DNA of 64,000 nt from Brochothrix thermosphacta DSM 20171 = FSL F6-1036. Lineage in GTDB: Bacteria; Bacillota; Bacilli; Lactobacillales; Listeriaceae. The stretch spans positions 1,364,001 to 1,428,000 of the forward strand of contig NZ_CP145608.1 in the NCBI RefSeq assembly GCF_036884295.1, in the 5' to 3' direction. Below, in pieces: positions 26,342 through 36,365 of this stretch; the first letter of the stretch is position 1; each line of letters begins with the position of its first letter. The notes beneath the pieces are model-generated. The model searched no databases. It saw only the letters and a program-made list of their open reading frames with translations, and had not been told where the DNA came from. The translations under genes were made by a program, and so were the position numbers.

Positions 26342-26815
26342 TTAGTTTAAAACACTACTTTTTTCTCGTAATTTTGATTTGAGTTGAAAATGCATCGCAA
26401 TTCGCCAAGGCCAAATCATCGCTACACCAAGGATCCAAAACATCCCTGCTAACTCACCAAAATCAATTGTGTCTGCTAAAAAGTACTTAATAATTAAACG
26501 AATTACGAGTAACCCCATTAGTATATAAGGAAACGATTTTGTGCGAACAATGTAAATATCATCGCCACGAATATCGTATTTTGTTGTCCATATTAACACA
26601 ATCGAGAATACTAAACCTAGCCCAATCGCTTCCAAAATATTTGGTGGCGAAACGCGAAACATCGGGACAACGAACATCAATCCTCCCGTTAGCATGCCTA
26701 GTGGTGGTATCCATATTTTTTTAAATGTCGCTGGATCTTTCGACGATTTCATGCGAATAATAATAATGGCAACACCAAACGCAAGTGTAATAATTGCTGA
26801 ACCCCAAAAAGACAT
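26342..26815 (-). CDS. ccdC: CcdC-family membrane protein
   Basis: 157 residues with about five membrane helices, matching the CcdC family found beside cytochrome c maturation genes in Bacillus; its precise role is not established there either. I use the second ATG (26815, MSFWGSAIITLAFGV) because the first abuts AGGAGG with no spacing. Recognisable segments are KIWIPPLGMLTGGLMF and GMFWILGVAMIWPWRIAMHF. No cytochrome c genes are nearby. Confidence 0.75.
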   Translation of the reverse strand: MSFWGSAIITLAFGVAIIIIRMKSSKDPATFKKIWIPPLGMLTGGLMFVVPMFRVSPPNILEAIGLGLVFSIVLIWTTKYDIRGDDIYIVRTKSFPYILMGLLVIRLIIKYFLADTIDFGELAGMFWILGVAMIWPWRIAMHFQLKSKLREKSSVLN

Positions 26816-26891
26816 AACCATCCTCCTTTTAAACGTTATTCCACTCGTTATTATATGCTCTATTTATGATAAGGTCAAAGGAAATCATCAT

Positions 26892-26917
26892 AAAAAAGCA
26901 ACCATTTCTGGCTGCTT
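26892..26917 (-). terminator. Terminator after the ABC exporter genes
   Basis: AGCAGCC and GGTTGCT (one G-T pair) form a stem followed by TTTTTTAT on the minus strand, 32 bases past the stop codon. Confidence 0.7.
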
Positions 26918-26948
26918 AATTACTAATTTTTATACCTGTTATTATATT

Positions 26949-28730
26949 TTAATCAATCACAGTTTCCGATTTATTTTGTAATTCATACATACTGAAGTAG
27001 ATACCTCGTTGAGCCACTAGTTCATCATGCGTACCGCGTTCAACAATTTTACCATGATCCAATACAAGAATTTGTTCTGCATCACGAATCGTTGACAGAC
27101 GATGTGCAATCGCAATCGTTGTACGTCCTTGACGAATTCGAACCAAACCTTCTTGAATAAGTTGTTCTGTTTCAGTATCAATGCTTGCTGTTGCTTCATC
27201 GAGCACTAAAATTTTCGGATCAGTCACAATTGTACGTGCAAATGAAAGTAATTGTTTTTGACCTTGTGAGAAGGCTGCACCACGTTCAACAACACGGTGT
27301 TCATACCCATTTGGAAATTCATTGATAAAACGGTCAGCTTGAACAAATTCAGCCGCTTCTTCAATTTGAGCTTGTGTTAAGTTCTCATTTTTCAATCGAA
27401 TGTTATCAGAAATCGTTCCATAATAGAGGAATGAATCCTGTAAAACCAAGCCCATTTTCTCACGTAATTCTGCTGTTGGATACTCTTTAATTGATACACC
27501 ATCAATCAAAATATCTCCACGTTCGAATTCGTAGAAGCGCATCATTAAGTTGATAATCGAGCTTTTACCACTTCCTGTATGCCCAACTAAAGCAACGGTT
27601 TCCCCTGGACGTGCGACGAAAGAGATATTCGATAACACATCTTGTTTACCATCATATGAAAAAGATACGTTTTTAAATTCAACTTCACCTTTTTTGATAA
27701 CACGATGTGTTGTTTCTGCCTGTTTTGGTGCATATTCGTGATTATCCATCATTTTAAAGATACGTGACGATGCAACAACTGCTTGTTGGAAGAATGCCAA
27801 ACGTTCCATAATTTGTTGGATTGGGTTAAAGAGTTGTTGGATATAGCTAATGAATACAAATACCACACCGACTGATACAGCACCTGAAAACGATGCCCAA
27901 CCGAAGTAGAAAAGTATAATAGCAATCCCTAAACCTGAGAGTAATTGAATAGCAGGTCCTAATAATAAACCATTCAATTTAGTGTTTCTAAAGCTTGCTT
28001 CAAAGTATGCTTCATTGGTTTCCGAAAATTCGTTACGTAAACGTTTTTCTTGGCTAAATTGTTGAATAATCGGCATTCCCGAAATTGATTCTGCTAGCTT
28101 TGCATTCATTTCACTTAGTTGTTCACGAGCTTGTTGATAAAAAGTTGTACTGTATTTTTGGTACAAAAAGATAATCCAAATTGAAATCGGTAGTAGCAAT
28201 AAACATATCAGCGCTAACTTAACGTTGAGGATAAACATTGTAATGTAGATACCTGTCAACATAAACACAGCCGAAACCGCTGTTGAAAGTACTGATACAA
28301 ACATATCAGTGATCGCTTCTGTGTCATTGGTTAAACGCGAGACGATACTACCTGAAGGGACTTGATCATAAAAACGCATCCCTTTCTTTTGTAGGTCTTG
28401 AAATAAGCCTGTACGTAAATCTTGAACGATATGAAATGCCGTTTTTTGAAAACGTAATTGTTCTACATACCAAACAAGTGAGGTTACGACAAACGTTGCA
28501 AATGTAATTCCTGTCCACAATGAGAGCGCAGCAATATCGGTGCTCTTATCTTGGATGAAATTATCAAGAATGTATTTAATTAACAAAGGTGTTGCCAGGT
28601 TACCTAATGTGACGATTAACGTTAAAATCAATGTCCATGCAAGGCTTTTTTTGTAAGGTTTTGCATAACTGAGCAACCGTTTCAAAGTTGCTAACTGTTG
28701 TTTTCCAGTGAGTTTTTCAAACTTTTCCAT
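26949..28730 (-). CDS. ABC exporter half-transporter, consensus Walker B partner
   Basis: 593 residues: six membrane helices, then a nucleotide-binding domain with Walker A GHTGSGKSSIIN, signature FSQGQ, and Walker B ILVLDEATASID with the catalytic Glu. The signature departs from LSGGQ, as in the second subunit of heterodimeric multidrug exporters (BmrCD, LmrCD and YfiBC types). Its ATG overlaps the stop codon of the partner gene, with AAGGAGGTGAG before it, so both subunits should be made in equal amounts. The substrate is unknown. Confidence 0.9.
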   Translation of the reverse strand: MEKFEKLTGKQQLATLKRLLSYAKPYKKSLAWTLILTLIVTLGNLATPLLIKYILDNFIQDKSTDIAALSLWTGITFATFVVTSLVWYVEQLRFQKTAFHIVQDLRTGLFQDLQKKGMRFYDQVPSGSIVSRLTNDTEAITDMFVSVLSTAVSAVFMLTGIYITMFILNVKLALICLLLLPISIWIIFLYQKYSTTFYQQAREQLSEMNAKLAESISGMPIIQQFSQEKRLRNEFSETNEAYFEASFRNTKLNGLLLGPAIQLLSGLGIAIILFYFGWASFSGAVSVGVVFVFISYIQQLFNPIQQIMERLAFFQQAVVASSRIFKMMDNHEYAPKQAETTHRVIKKGEVEFKNVSFSYDGKQDVLSNISFVARPGETVALVGHTGSGKSSIINLMMRFYEFERGDILIDGVSIKEYPTAELREKMGLVLQDSFLYYGTISDNIRLKNENLTQAQIEEAAEFVQADRFINEFPNGYEHRVVERGAAFSQGQKQLLSFARTIVTDPKILVLDEATASIDTETEQLIQEGLVRIRQGRTTIAIAHRLSTIRDAEQILVLDHGKIVERGTHDELVAQRGIYFSMYELQNKSETVID

Positions 28731-30478
28731 TAGCCCTCACCTCCTTCTGACGCTTGTACAAGTTGTTGTTGTTCAAAAATTTGACTGTACCAACCATCGC
28801 TTAACATTAATTCTGCATGACGACCTGATTGAGCCAATTCACCATTTTCTAACACCAAAATTTGTTCACTGTGTTGAACTGAACTTAAACGGTGAGCACA
28901 AATAATTGTTGTTTTATCAGAACGTGTTTCTTTCAAGGCGCTGACAATCGCCTCTTCAGTTTTAGCATCTACTGCAGACAAGGCATCATCCAAAATGAGT
29001 AATTCGGGATTCATTAATAAGGCACGTGCAATCGAAATACGTTGCTTTTGTCCCCCGGATAATGAAACACCACGTTCACCGACTACTGTATCGTAACCTT
29101 CAGTAAAGGCCTCGATGTCGTCATGAATCGCTGTTAAACGAGTAACTGCTTCAACTTCTTCTTGTGTGGCTTCTGGACGACCAAAACGAATATTTTCACG
29201 AATCGTTGTTGAGAATAAAAATTGATCTTGTGGAACGTACCCAATTGAACGGCGTAGCGAATCAAGCGTGTAATCCTTAATGTCACGTCCACCAATTGTG
29301 ATAAGTCCTTCATAATGATTCACTTGACGTAAGAGCATTTGAACAAGTGTCGTTTTACCTGCACCTGTGCGCCCAACGATACCTAATGTTTCACCTGCAC
29401 CGATCTTGAAGTGAATATTGTGCAAGGCTAATTTATCATCCGCGTAACGGACTTCTTCAACGTCCACTGTAATATCACCTGTTGGTGTCACATCAACCGC
29501 GCCTTCACGATCAGTGACCTCTGCTTCGTTAGCCATTAAAATAGCGACACGGTCATAAGATGCCGATCCACGTTCAAGTATATTATATAAAAACCCAAAA
29601 GCGAGCATTGGCCATACTAACATACCTAAATATGTAATAAATGAAACTAAATCCCCAATCGTTATTTCTGATTGACGAATAAGGTAAGCACCACCAAATA
29701 AAGTCAATGCGTAACTTAAAGCAACGATAATATTAATCGCAGGGTCAAACGCTGAATCGAGACGTGCCACGATGACATTTTTTTTACGTACGTCATTTGT
29801 TTGTGACTGAAAATGCTTAATTTCAGCTTCTTCTTGACCAAATGTTTTAGTTACTTTTGTACCCCCGATTGTTTCTTGGGCGTAATCATTCATATCAGAG
29901 AAAGCACTTTGTGCATCTCTAAAACTGATATGTAATTTTTTACCTAAAAATTGCGAAGATATTGCAATTAAAGGCATTGGCAATAGAGCAATCAATGTTA
30001 ATTTCCAGTTGATAAGTGTTGCCATTGTGACGATAACCATTCCCCCAGTTAAAACTGAATCGGCTAATGTCAAAATACCAGCACCCGCAACTTGTTGAAT
30101 ACTTTTCAAATCATTTGTTGCATGTGCCATCAAATCACCTGTACGATGTTTTTGAAAGAACGAACCTGACATGTTAGTAAGATGTTTGAACAAACTGTTA
30201 CGCATTTGTCGTTCAAGTCGTAATGAAGAGCCGAAAATGTAAGCTCGCCAAACATAACGTAACCCATACATAATCCCAGCGGTAACGACGAGTGTTGCAA
30301 TAATAGTAAGAAAAGATCCCATCGTTAAACTTCGGTCTGCAATGGCATCAACGGTTTTACCGATCAAACGCGCAGGAATTAATGATAACAATGAAACCGT
30401 TACCAAAGCAATTACCCCAATAATATACGCTCTTTTTTCTTGTTTGAAGAACCACCATAAATCTTTAAATATTTTCAT
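28730..30478 (-). CDS. ABC exporter half-transporter with degenerate ATP site
   Basis: 582 residues: six membrane helices, Walker A GRTGAGKTTLVQ, a canonical LSGGQ signature, but Walker B LLILDDALSAVD with Asp in place of the catalytic Glu. Together with its partner this leaves one consensus ATP site (partner Walker motifs plus this LSGGQ) and one degenerate site, the hallmark of heterodimeric exporters. GAGGTGG precedes the ATG. It is the first gene of the pair. Confidence 0.9.
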   Translation of the reverse strand: MKIFKDLWWFFKQEKRAYIIGVIALVTVSLLSLIPARLIGKTVDAIADRSLTMGSFLTIIATLVVTAGIMYGLRYVWRAYIFGSSLRLERQMRNSLFKHLTNMSGSFFQKHRTGDLMAHATNDLKSIQQVAGAGILTLADSVLTGGMVIVTMATLINWKLTLIALLPMPLIAISSQFLGKKLHISFRDAQSAFSDMNDYAQETIGGTKVTKTFGQEEAEIKHFQSQTNDVRKKNVIVARLDSAFDPAINIIVALSYALTLFGGAYLIRQSEITIGDLVSFITYLGMLVWPMLAFGFLYNILERGSASYDRVAILMANEAEVTDREGAVDVTPTGDITVDVEEVRYADDKLALHNIHFKIGAGETLGIVGRTGAGKTTLVQMLLRQVNHYEGLITIGGRDIKDYTLDSLRRSIGYVPQDQFLFSTTIRENIRFGRPEATQEEVEAVTRLTAIHDDIEAFTEGYDTVVGERGVSLSGGQKQRISIARALLMNPELLILDDALSAVDAKTEEAIVSALKETRSDKTTIICAHRLSSVQHSEQILVLENGELAQSGRHAELMLSDGWYSQIFEQQQLVQASEGGEG

Positions 30479-30621
30479 TTTTCCACCTCTGTTTCCAATT
30501 AATTATCTATACAAAACAGCTCATACTGCGCTTGATGTAGTGGCGGACAGCATGGCTTTCCATAAGCAAACATTCATTTAGCTATCATACTATTCACCTA
30601 TATTAAGGTCAAGAAGACTGT

Positions 30622-31866
30622 TTATATCCGACTAGTAGCCTCAGGATTGGTCTTTTGATGTTTTCGATGATATAAGCTAATTGATACAAATAAGACACCA
30701 ATAACTCCTAAAACGATGATATAGACACTGATGTAGAATGCGCTGACAAAGCCGCCTAATGTTAAAGCAAAACCTGCAACTAGCTGAGCAAATTGAAATG
30801 ATAAACCCGAAAAACTTAAGTAAGATGCTTGTTTATCATCAGGAATTAAGTCAACTTCTCTTGCGCTTAATAATGGCGTTGCAACCAATTCACCAATCGT
30901 AACGATGACCATAATCGGTACTAATAACGTGATACTATTTGCCGTTGCCATCACTCCATACCCTGTTACATAGATAAGTAGTCCAAAAAAGACAACATAC
31001 TTTTCTTTTAAGCCTGCTGTTATACGCGTTAATAAAAAGGTTAAAAAAACAACCATTAACGTATTGATAACTTGTAAAACGCTCAACATTCTAACACCAT
31101 CAATGGCAATGTTAAAGAGATGAATCATATCAAACTCTTTTGACAGACGCACACCTGTATAAGTTCCCATTGTGAATTCTGCCGCTTGATACAAAGCCAT
31201 ACCAACAACAAACATTAACCAACGGCGATCTTTCGCCACCTTTGCGTATGTTGAAAAAAGATGACGTATAACTTTAGTATCTTTACGATCCATTATCTTG
31301 TTTTCATATCGCAAGTTCATTTGTAGAAAAAACGTGACGATAAGCTGCATGATTACCGCTCCTATAAATAGCGGTAACAAATAATTTTTGAAGGCAAATC
31401 CACCGATTGATGCACCAATAGCCATCGATAAATTAAAAATCCAATATTCATATTGATAGACTTTCTTACGATTTTCCCTCGTGGTTGAATCCAACACAAC
31501 AGCTGAGTATGCTGGCGTGTAGAAGTTATAAGCTGCTCCACAAATAAAGTAACCCACAACCAACCAATTAATGTGAGCGAGCAAACCACTGAGATTAAAA
31601 ACAATTGTTAACAATCCAACAGCATACAGTGTTTGAAACACGAATAAAATTCGCTTTCGTTGATGGTTATCTGCCAAATAGCCACCAATAATTCCTGCTA
31701 AAAAAGATACAGCAACATTCAGAATAACAATAATTCCTGCTGTTCCTGTTGGCGTATGTTTTGCCAAGTAAATAATCATAAACGGCATCGTACAAGCGTA
31801 GATTAAACTGCTCATAAATGATGTTGTTAAGGTCGTTTTAATATTTTTTGATAATAAAATTTTCAT
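30622..31866 (-). CDS. MFS efflux transporter
   Basis: 414 residues with about 12 membrane helices. The loop after helix 2 has the MFS motif A as GGYLADNHQRKR, and a long basic central loop (KDTKVIRHLFSTYAKVAKD) divides the halves. The best guess is drug or metabolite efflux. It follows the ABC exporter genes on the same strand but 140 bases separate them, so it may have its own promoter. Confidence 0.85.
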   Translation of the reverse strand: MKILLSKNIKTTLTTSFMSSLIYACTMPFMIIYLAKHTPTGTAGIIVILNVAVSFLAGIIGGYLADNHQRKRILFVFQTLYAVGLLTIVFNLSGLLAHINWLVVGYFICGAAYNFYTPAYSAVVLDSTTRENRKKVYQYEYWIFNLSMAIGASIGGFAFKNYLLPLFIGAVIMQLIVTFFLQMNLRYENKIMDRKDTKVIRHLFSTYAKVAKDRRWLMFVVGMALYQAAEFTMGTYTGVRLSKEFDMIHLFNIAIDGVRMLSVLQVINTLMVVFLTFLLTRITAGLKEKYVVFFGLLIYVTGYGVMATANSITLLVPIMVIVTIGELVATPLLSAREVDLIPDDKQASYLSFSGLSFQFAQLVAGFALTLGGFVSAFYISVYIIVLGVIGVLFVSISLYHRKHQKTNPEATSRI

Positions 31867-31923
31867 AGAGCACCATCCTGTTGGTTTTTTATCGTGTCAT
31901 TGGCGTCTCTTATTTTTGCGCAC

Positions 31924-31955
31924 AAAAAAAGACTGCCTGGGTAACAAGCAGCCTT
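31924..31955 (-). terminator. Terminator after the 42-residue gene
   Basis: AGGCTGC and GCAGTCT (one G-T pair) form a stem with an 11-base loop and seven T residues follow on the minus strand, about 20 bases past the stop codon. Confidence 0.75.
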
Positions 31956-31976
31956 TTCATAAGTGAAAAAGAAAGG

Positions 31977-32105
31977 TCAACTACTCGTTGTTTTTGTATT
32001 AAATTTAAAAGAAGACAGATTATCCCCTTGAACATTGGAAATAAAAGCAAGCGTATTGTGGTAATTCTTCACTTCATTACGTAATACAAAAATTGTTGAT
32101 CCCAT
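31977..32105 (-). CDS. 42-residue protein of unknown function
   Basis: Begins MGSTIFVLRNEVKNYHN and ends FKFNTKTTSS. It has its own promoter (TAGGCA-17-TATATT), a GGAGGTGG site eight bases before ATG and a terminator directly after, so it is a complete one-gene transcript. The product is soluble and mildly basic without a signal peptide. I know no named family for it. It is too short for many gene callers. Confidence 0.75.
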   Translation of the reverse strand: MGSTIFVLRNEVKNYHNTLAFISNVQGDNLSSFKFNTKTTSS

Positions 32106-32137
32106 CTTTTCCACCTCCGTTTCTTTTCGTTAAATTT

Positions 32138-32166
32138 AATATAGCATATCTTTGTAGTATTGCCTA
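32138..32166 (-). promoter_or_regulatory. Promoter of the 42-residue gene
   Basis: TAGGCA (32161-32166) and TATATT (32138-32143) on the minus strand with a 17-base spacer, about 30 bases before the Shine-Dalgarno. Confidence 0.6.
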
Positions 32167-32203
32167 GATTTTTTTGATTATTCTCACAATTTGTCTACAT
32201 ACT

Positions 32204-32234
32204 AAAAAAACACACCTCCTAAGAGATGTGTTTT
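32204..32234 (-). terminator. Terminator after yneF
   Basis: AACACATC and GGTGTGTT-type arms followed by seven T residues on the minus strand, about 80 bases past the yneF stop codon. Confidence 0.7.
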
Positions 32235-32310
32235 CCGAATAGAATTCAATTAAAAGAGAAATTTTCATAATCATAATTTATATTAACTCTATAAACACAG
32301 ATATATGCTA

Positions 32311-32571
32311 TTATTTTTTCTTTTTCTTCTTTTCTTTTTCTTTAGCAGGTGCAGCCGCTTGTTGTTTGCTCATTGCAGACATCATTTGGTTGACCTTTTT
32401 TTGTGATGGTTTTTGACCCATTTGCGCCATCATCATTGTTAACATTTGCTCGTTAACAGGTGGGTTTTCTTGTAGATACTTCATCATATAGCGACGTGCT
32501 AAAAAGAAACCGAGTGCTAGACCCGCAGCAAGTGCAACTACAATAAGTGTAATTCCTAACCATAAACTCAT
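32311..32571 (-). CDS. yneF: UPF0154 membrane protein YneF with Lys-rich tail
   Basis: 86 residues: one N-terminal membrane helix (about 4-24), then the conserved UPF0154 stretch [20 protein letters not shown] and [18 protein letters not shown]. The family is usually about 70-75 residues. Here an Ala/Lys/Glu tail ending in a run of lysines extends it, coded by an A-rich tract prone to slippage. Function is not established. It follows tkt, as in Bacillus and Listeria. Confidence 0.9.
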   Translation of the reverse strand: MSLWLGITLIVVALAAGLALGFFLARRYMMKYLQENPPVNEQMLTMMMAQMGQKPSQKKVNQMMSAMSKQQAAAPAKEKEKKKKKK

Positions 32572-32680
32572 TATTTACTTTCCCCCATTTCTTATTTATC
32601 TCTATTATTGTACTTGATAATTAACGTTATGACAATAGCTGTCATCAACTCTACTGTGATATTTCTACTTCGAGTTTGCA

Positions 32681-32709
32681 AAAAAAAGCAGGAGCGGTAT
32701 CCCGCCCCT
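32681..32709 (-). terminator. Terminator after tkt
   Basis: GGGGCGG and CCGCTCC (one G-T pair) close a small loop, and eight T residues follow on the minus strand, 20 bases past the stop codon. Confidence 0.85.
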
Positions 32710-32728
32710 CACTTCTTCTTAAATTCGA

Positions 32729-34720
32729 TTATAAAGATTCAACAGCTTTTACAACATTATCAACTGTAAAACCGTATTCCTCGATGATTTTTTCTCCTGG
32801 AGCAGAAGCACCGAAAGTATCAATTGCGATAACAGTACCATCTAAACCAACATATTTACCCCAACCGAATGAGCTACCCATTTCAATACCCACACGTTTA
32901 CGAACAGCGTTTGGTAAAACAGACTCTTTATATTCAGCTGATTGTTTATCAAACAAGTTAAACGATGGAATGCTGACAACAGAAACATCAGTACCTTTAG
33001 CAGCCAACGCAGCTTGTGCTTGTACAGCTAAGTTAACTTCTGAACCAGTAGCAATTAAGATAGCATCAGCAACATCTTTAGTAGATGGTGAGATTACATA
33101 ACCACCTTTACGAACGCCGTCTGCTGCTTTGCTTGCTGAACCTGCAACCACTGGTAAGTTTTGACGAGACAATACCAATGCTGTTGGATGATCTTGTGAT
33201 TCCAACGCAATAGTCCATGCCGCTTTTACTTCGTTACCATCCGCTGGACGAATAACAACCATGTTCGGAATAGAACGTAAGCTTGCAAGTTGTTCTACTG
33301 GCTCATGTGTTGGGCCATCTTCACCTACAGCAACTGAATCATGTGTTAGCACGTAAGTTACAGGTTGGTGTTGAATTGCAGCTAAACGAGCTGCTGCTTT
33401 AAGGTAATCTGAGAATACGAAGAACGTACCACCGTAAACGCGTAAACCACCATGTAGCGACATACCGTTTAACGCAGTAGCCATTGCGAATTCACGTACA
33501 CCAAACCAGATATTACGTTGTTCTGGAGCATCAACTGTAAATTGACCATCTGATTTAATAGTCGTATTATTTGATCCAGCTAAATCGGCAGAACCACCGA
33601 AGAAGAATGGAACTTTATCTGCGATTGCATTGATTACTTCACCGCTTGATGCACGAGAAGCTGTTGAAGAGCCTTCATCAAATGATGGAAGATCAGCATC
33701 CCAACCTGCAGGTAATTTACCTTCAAAAGAATCAACAAATTGTTGAGCTAATTCTGGGTATTCAGCTTTGTAAGAAGCAAATAATGCATTCCATTCGGTT
33801 TCAGCTTTTGCACCACGATCAGCAACGTTTGCTTGGTAGCGAGCATATACTTCTTCAGGCACTGTAAAGTCTGGTAAATCCCAACCATAAGCAGCTTTTG
33901 TTTCAGAAATACCTTCTGGACCAAGAGGCGCGCCATGGACAGCACTTGTACCTTGTTTTGGAGAACCAAAACCAATAACTGTTTTAATTTCGATAATTGT
34001 TGGCTGAGTAGTATTAGCTTTAGCTTCTGCAATTGCCGCTTCAATTTCAGCTAGATCATTACCATCTTTAACTAATAAATGTTGCCAGTTATAAGAATCA
34101 AAACGTTTTTGAACGCTCTCAGAGAATGAACGATCTAAATCACCGTCTAATGAAATATCATTAGAATCATAAAGGACAATTAATTTATCTAATTGCTCAT
34201 GACCAGCCATTGAAACCGCTTCTGCTGAAACACCTTCCATTAAATCGCCATCACCACATAAAGCGTATGTATAATGGTCAACAACGTTGAATTTATCTTT
34301 GTTATACATCCCAGCTAAATGACGTTCTGCCATTGCAAAACCAACAGCCATACCGATACCTTGTCCAAGTGGACCAGTTGTTGCTTCTACGCCATCAGTA
34401 TGTCCAAATTCAGGGTGTCCTGGAGTTAAACTATCCCATTGACGGAAGTTTTTAAGGTCTTCAATACTTAATTTGAAACCTGATAAATGTAACAAGCTGT
34501 ATAACAACATTGAACCGTGTCCTGCTGAAAGCACAAAACGATCACGGTTTGACCATGTTGTATTGCTTGGGTTAACGTTTAAGAAACGTGACCATAGTGT
34601 GTATGCCATTGGTGCTGCACCTAACGGCAAACCTGGATGTCCTGAATTGGCCTTTTGAATAGCATCCATTGAAAGAGTTCTGATTGAATTCACTGCGAGT
34701 TGATCAACTTTATCAAACAT
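32729..34720 (-). CDS. tkt: Transketolase
   Basis: Thiamine-diphosphate enzyme of the pentose phosphate pathway that moves two-carbon units between sugar phosphates. The 663 residues are the family norm. Visible features are the substrate loop [15 protein letters not shown], the TPP motif GDGDLMEG and the central [19 protein letters not shown] segment. GGGGATG lies before the ATG. It is a single gene with its own terminator; a TATAAT box lies at 34846-34851 (minus). Confidence 0.97.
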   Translation of the reverse strand: MFDKVDQLAVNSIRTLSMDAIQKANSGHPGLPLGAAPMAYTLWSRFLNVNPSNTTWSNRDRFVLSAGHGSMLLYSLLHLSGFKLSIEDLKNFRQWDSLTPGHPEFGHTDGVEATTGPLGQGIGMAVGFAMAERHLAGMYNKDKFNVVDHYTYALCGDGDLMEGVSAEAVSMAGHEQLDKLIVLYDSNDISLDGDLDRSFSESVQKRFDSYNWQHLLVKDGNDLAEIEAAIAEAKANTTQPTIIEIKTVIGFGSPKQGTSAVHGAPLGPEGISETKAAYGWDLPDFTVPEEVYARYQANVADRGAKAETEWNALFASYKAEYPELAQQFVDSFEGKLPAGWDADLPSFDEGSSTASRASSGEVINAIADKVPFFFGGSADLAGSNNTTIKSDGQFTVDAPEQRNIWFGVREFAMATALNGMSLHGGLRVYGGTFFVFSDYLKAAARLAAIQHQPVTYVLTHDSVAVGEDGPTHEPVEQLASLRSIPNMVVIRPADGNEVKAAWTIALESQDHPTALVLSRQNLPVVAGSASKAADGVRKGGYVISPSTKDVADAILIATGSEVNLAVQAQAALAAKGTDVSVVSIPSFNLFDKQSAEYKESVLPNAVRKRVGIEMGSSFGWGKYVGLDGTVIAIDTFGASAPGEKIIEEYGFTVDNVVKAVESL

Positions 34721-35271
34721 TTAAAAACATCCCCTCAAAATATATTAATAATACCCATTACACACTGCTTCACTTTCTGCTAACTTTTTGAGTTATTAAA
34801 AACGTGAAACAGCTAAATTGCAATGTAACTAAGCATACAAGAATTATTATAAACCATTTCAGCGCAAATCACTAGAGATAGATATTAAAAAGCTTATAAA
34901 ACCGCTGTTTATTGCCTATTTTTTATTTTAACTCTGCTTTTAGAACAATAAAATGATAGCGTATTCAGTCTGTCGTTAGTTAACACCTCACAAGCAAATT
35001 ATTTTCCAATGATTGGGTCGTTTTGGTTCTTTTGTTAAATAAGGTGGAAATTATTCTGAATTGAACGGATACTTTTTCCCGAAATACAGTTATTCTTTTA
35101 TCATAGGCAGTCATTAGTCATTAAATTGTTATTTAAAAACGCAAAAATTAGTAAATAAGACACATCTTTTCTAACTCAACGCTTTTAATATTAGTGATTT
35201 AAGATTATAATTAAAGCACACACACAAAGTTTTTAACTCTTTACAAAATAACAAGAAAAGGGATGATTTGA
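34721..35271. other. Intergenic stretch between divergent tkt and pva
   Basis: About 550 bases. It holds a minus-strand TATAAT (34846-34851) suited to tkt, with only a poor -35. Near the plus-strand gene there is a TATAAT at about 35211. I see no open frame with a ribosome site, no RNA gene and no clear repeat. Confidence 0.5.
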
Positions 35272-36273
35272 ATGATAGGTTGCAGTAGTTTTACATTAAC
35301 ATCAAAAGATAATAAACATTTGCTTTCTCGAACAATGGACTTTGGAATCGAAATGGCGGAACAAGTTGTTTTTGTTCCACGCAACAAAACATTTGATTTA
35401 ACTTATACAACGTCAGATTCAACAACATCAAAATTTGCTTTTATCGGTATGGGGCAAATTTTAAATAATTCACCGATTCTTTTTGATGGTATTAATGAAA
35501 AAGGTCTTATGGGAGCAACCCTCTATTTTCCAGGTTACGCAACTTATAAAGACACAGCAGCAGACGAAACACTCGCAATTTCTCCTGATAAAGTTATCCC
35601 CTACATATTATCGCAAGCAACAACGGTCGAAGATGTCAAAACACAGTTACTAGAATCTATTACACTTATTAATGATACCAACCCCATTATCAGTAAATTG
35701 CCACCTCTACATTTTATCTTTTCTGATAAAACAGGAGCAACAATTATTGTTGAACCGATGCCCAATGGTTTAAATATCATTGAAGATTCTATCGGGGTGA
35801 TGACGAATAGTCCTGACTATTCTTGGCACGAAACAAATTTACGCAACTACATCACAGTGACACCTCACCAACATGAACCGATTACTCTGGCAAATAAAGA
35901 ACTGTCAGCTTTCAGTCAAGGATCAGGTACATTTGGTTTACCAGGTGACTATACCCCTCCTGCTCGTTTTGTGAGAGTGGCTTACTTAAGAAACTTTTCT
36001 AAACAACCCGAAAATGAAATTGAAGCCGTCAGTTTATCTCATCATATTCTGGAATCAGTTAGTATTCCTAATGGAGTGGTGATTGATCCACAAGGTGAAC
36101 CTGACTACACATGTTACAGTAGCTACATGTGCGCCGAATCATTAAGTTTTTATTTTGCTGTTTATAGCAACCAACGACTTCAAAAAATAACATTGAACGA
36201 TGAACTTATCGCTTCAACCGAATATAAGGAATTTAAGGTACAGACTGAAGAGGATATCAACTGTCTTAACTAA
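35272..36273 (+). CDS. Penicillin V acylase / linear amide C-N hydrolase
   Basis: 333-residue Ntn hydrolase of the choloylglycine hydrolase family. The start MIGCSSFTL places the catalytic cysteine at position 4, so a three-residue propeptide must be removed, as in the Lysinibacillus sphaericus penicillin V acylase, instead of the MC start of bile salt hydrolases. The SRTMDFG segment supplies the conserved Arg and Asp. Members cleave penicillin V, bile-salt conjugates or N-acyl homoserine lactones; the natural substrate is open. No export signal. It stands alone between tkt and yneA. Confidence 0.85.
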   Translation: MIGCSSFTLTSKDNKHLLSRTMDFGIEMAEQVVFVPRNKTFDLTYTTSDSTTSKFAFIGMGQILNNSPILFDGINEKGLMGATLYFPGYATYKDTAADETLAISPDKVIPYILSQATTVEDVKTQLLESITLINDTNPIISKLPPLHFIFSDKTGATIIVEPMPNGLNIIEDSIGVMTNSPDYSWHETNLRNYITVTPHQHEPITLANKELSAFSQGSGTFGLPGDYTPPARFVRVAYLRNFSKQPENEIEAVSLSHHILESVSIPNGVVIDPQGEPDYTCYSSYMCAESLSFYFAVYSNQRLQKITLNDELIASTEYKEFKVQTEEDINCLN

Positions 36274-36285
36274 GGGGTTTTATAC

Positions 36286-36326
36286 AAAAACGCTACAACT
36301 AACATCGTGTTAATTGTAGCGTTTTT
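36286..36326. terminator. Bidirectional terminator between pva and yneA
   Basis: AAAAACGCTACAA (36286-36298) and TTGTAGCGTTTTT (36314-36326) pair perfectly and serve the two converging genes. Confidence 0.9.
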
Positions 36327-36365
36327 ATTTATTCAATTTAGTTTTAATGCATTAACTTCAAAAGA

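Noticed and set aside
34473-34658. Plus-strand frames opposite transketolase and other long minus-strand genes
   Set aside because: They lie inside clear coding sequence, have no ribosome sites and match no family; they are chance open frames on the other strand.
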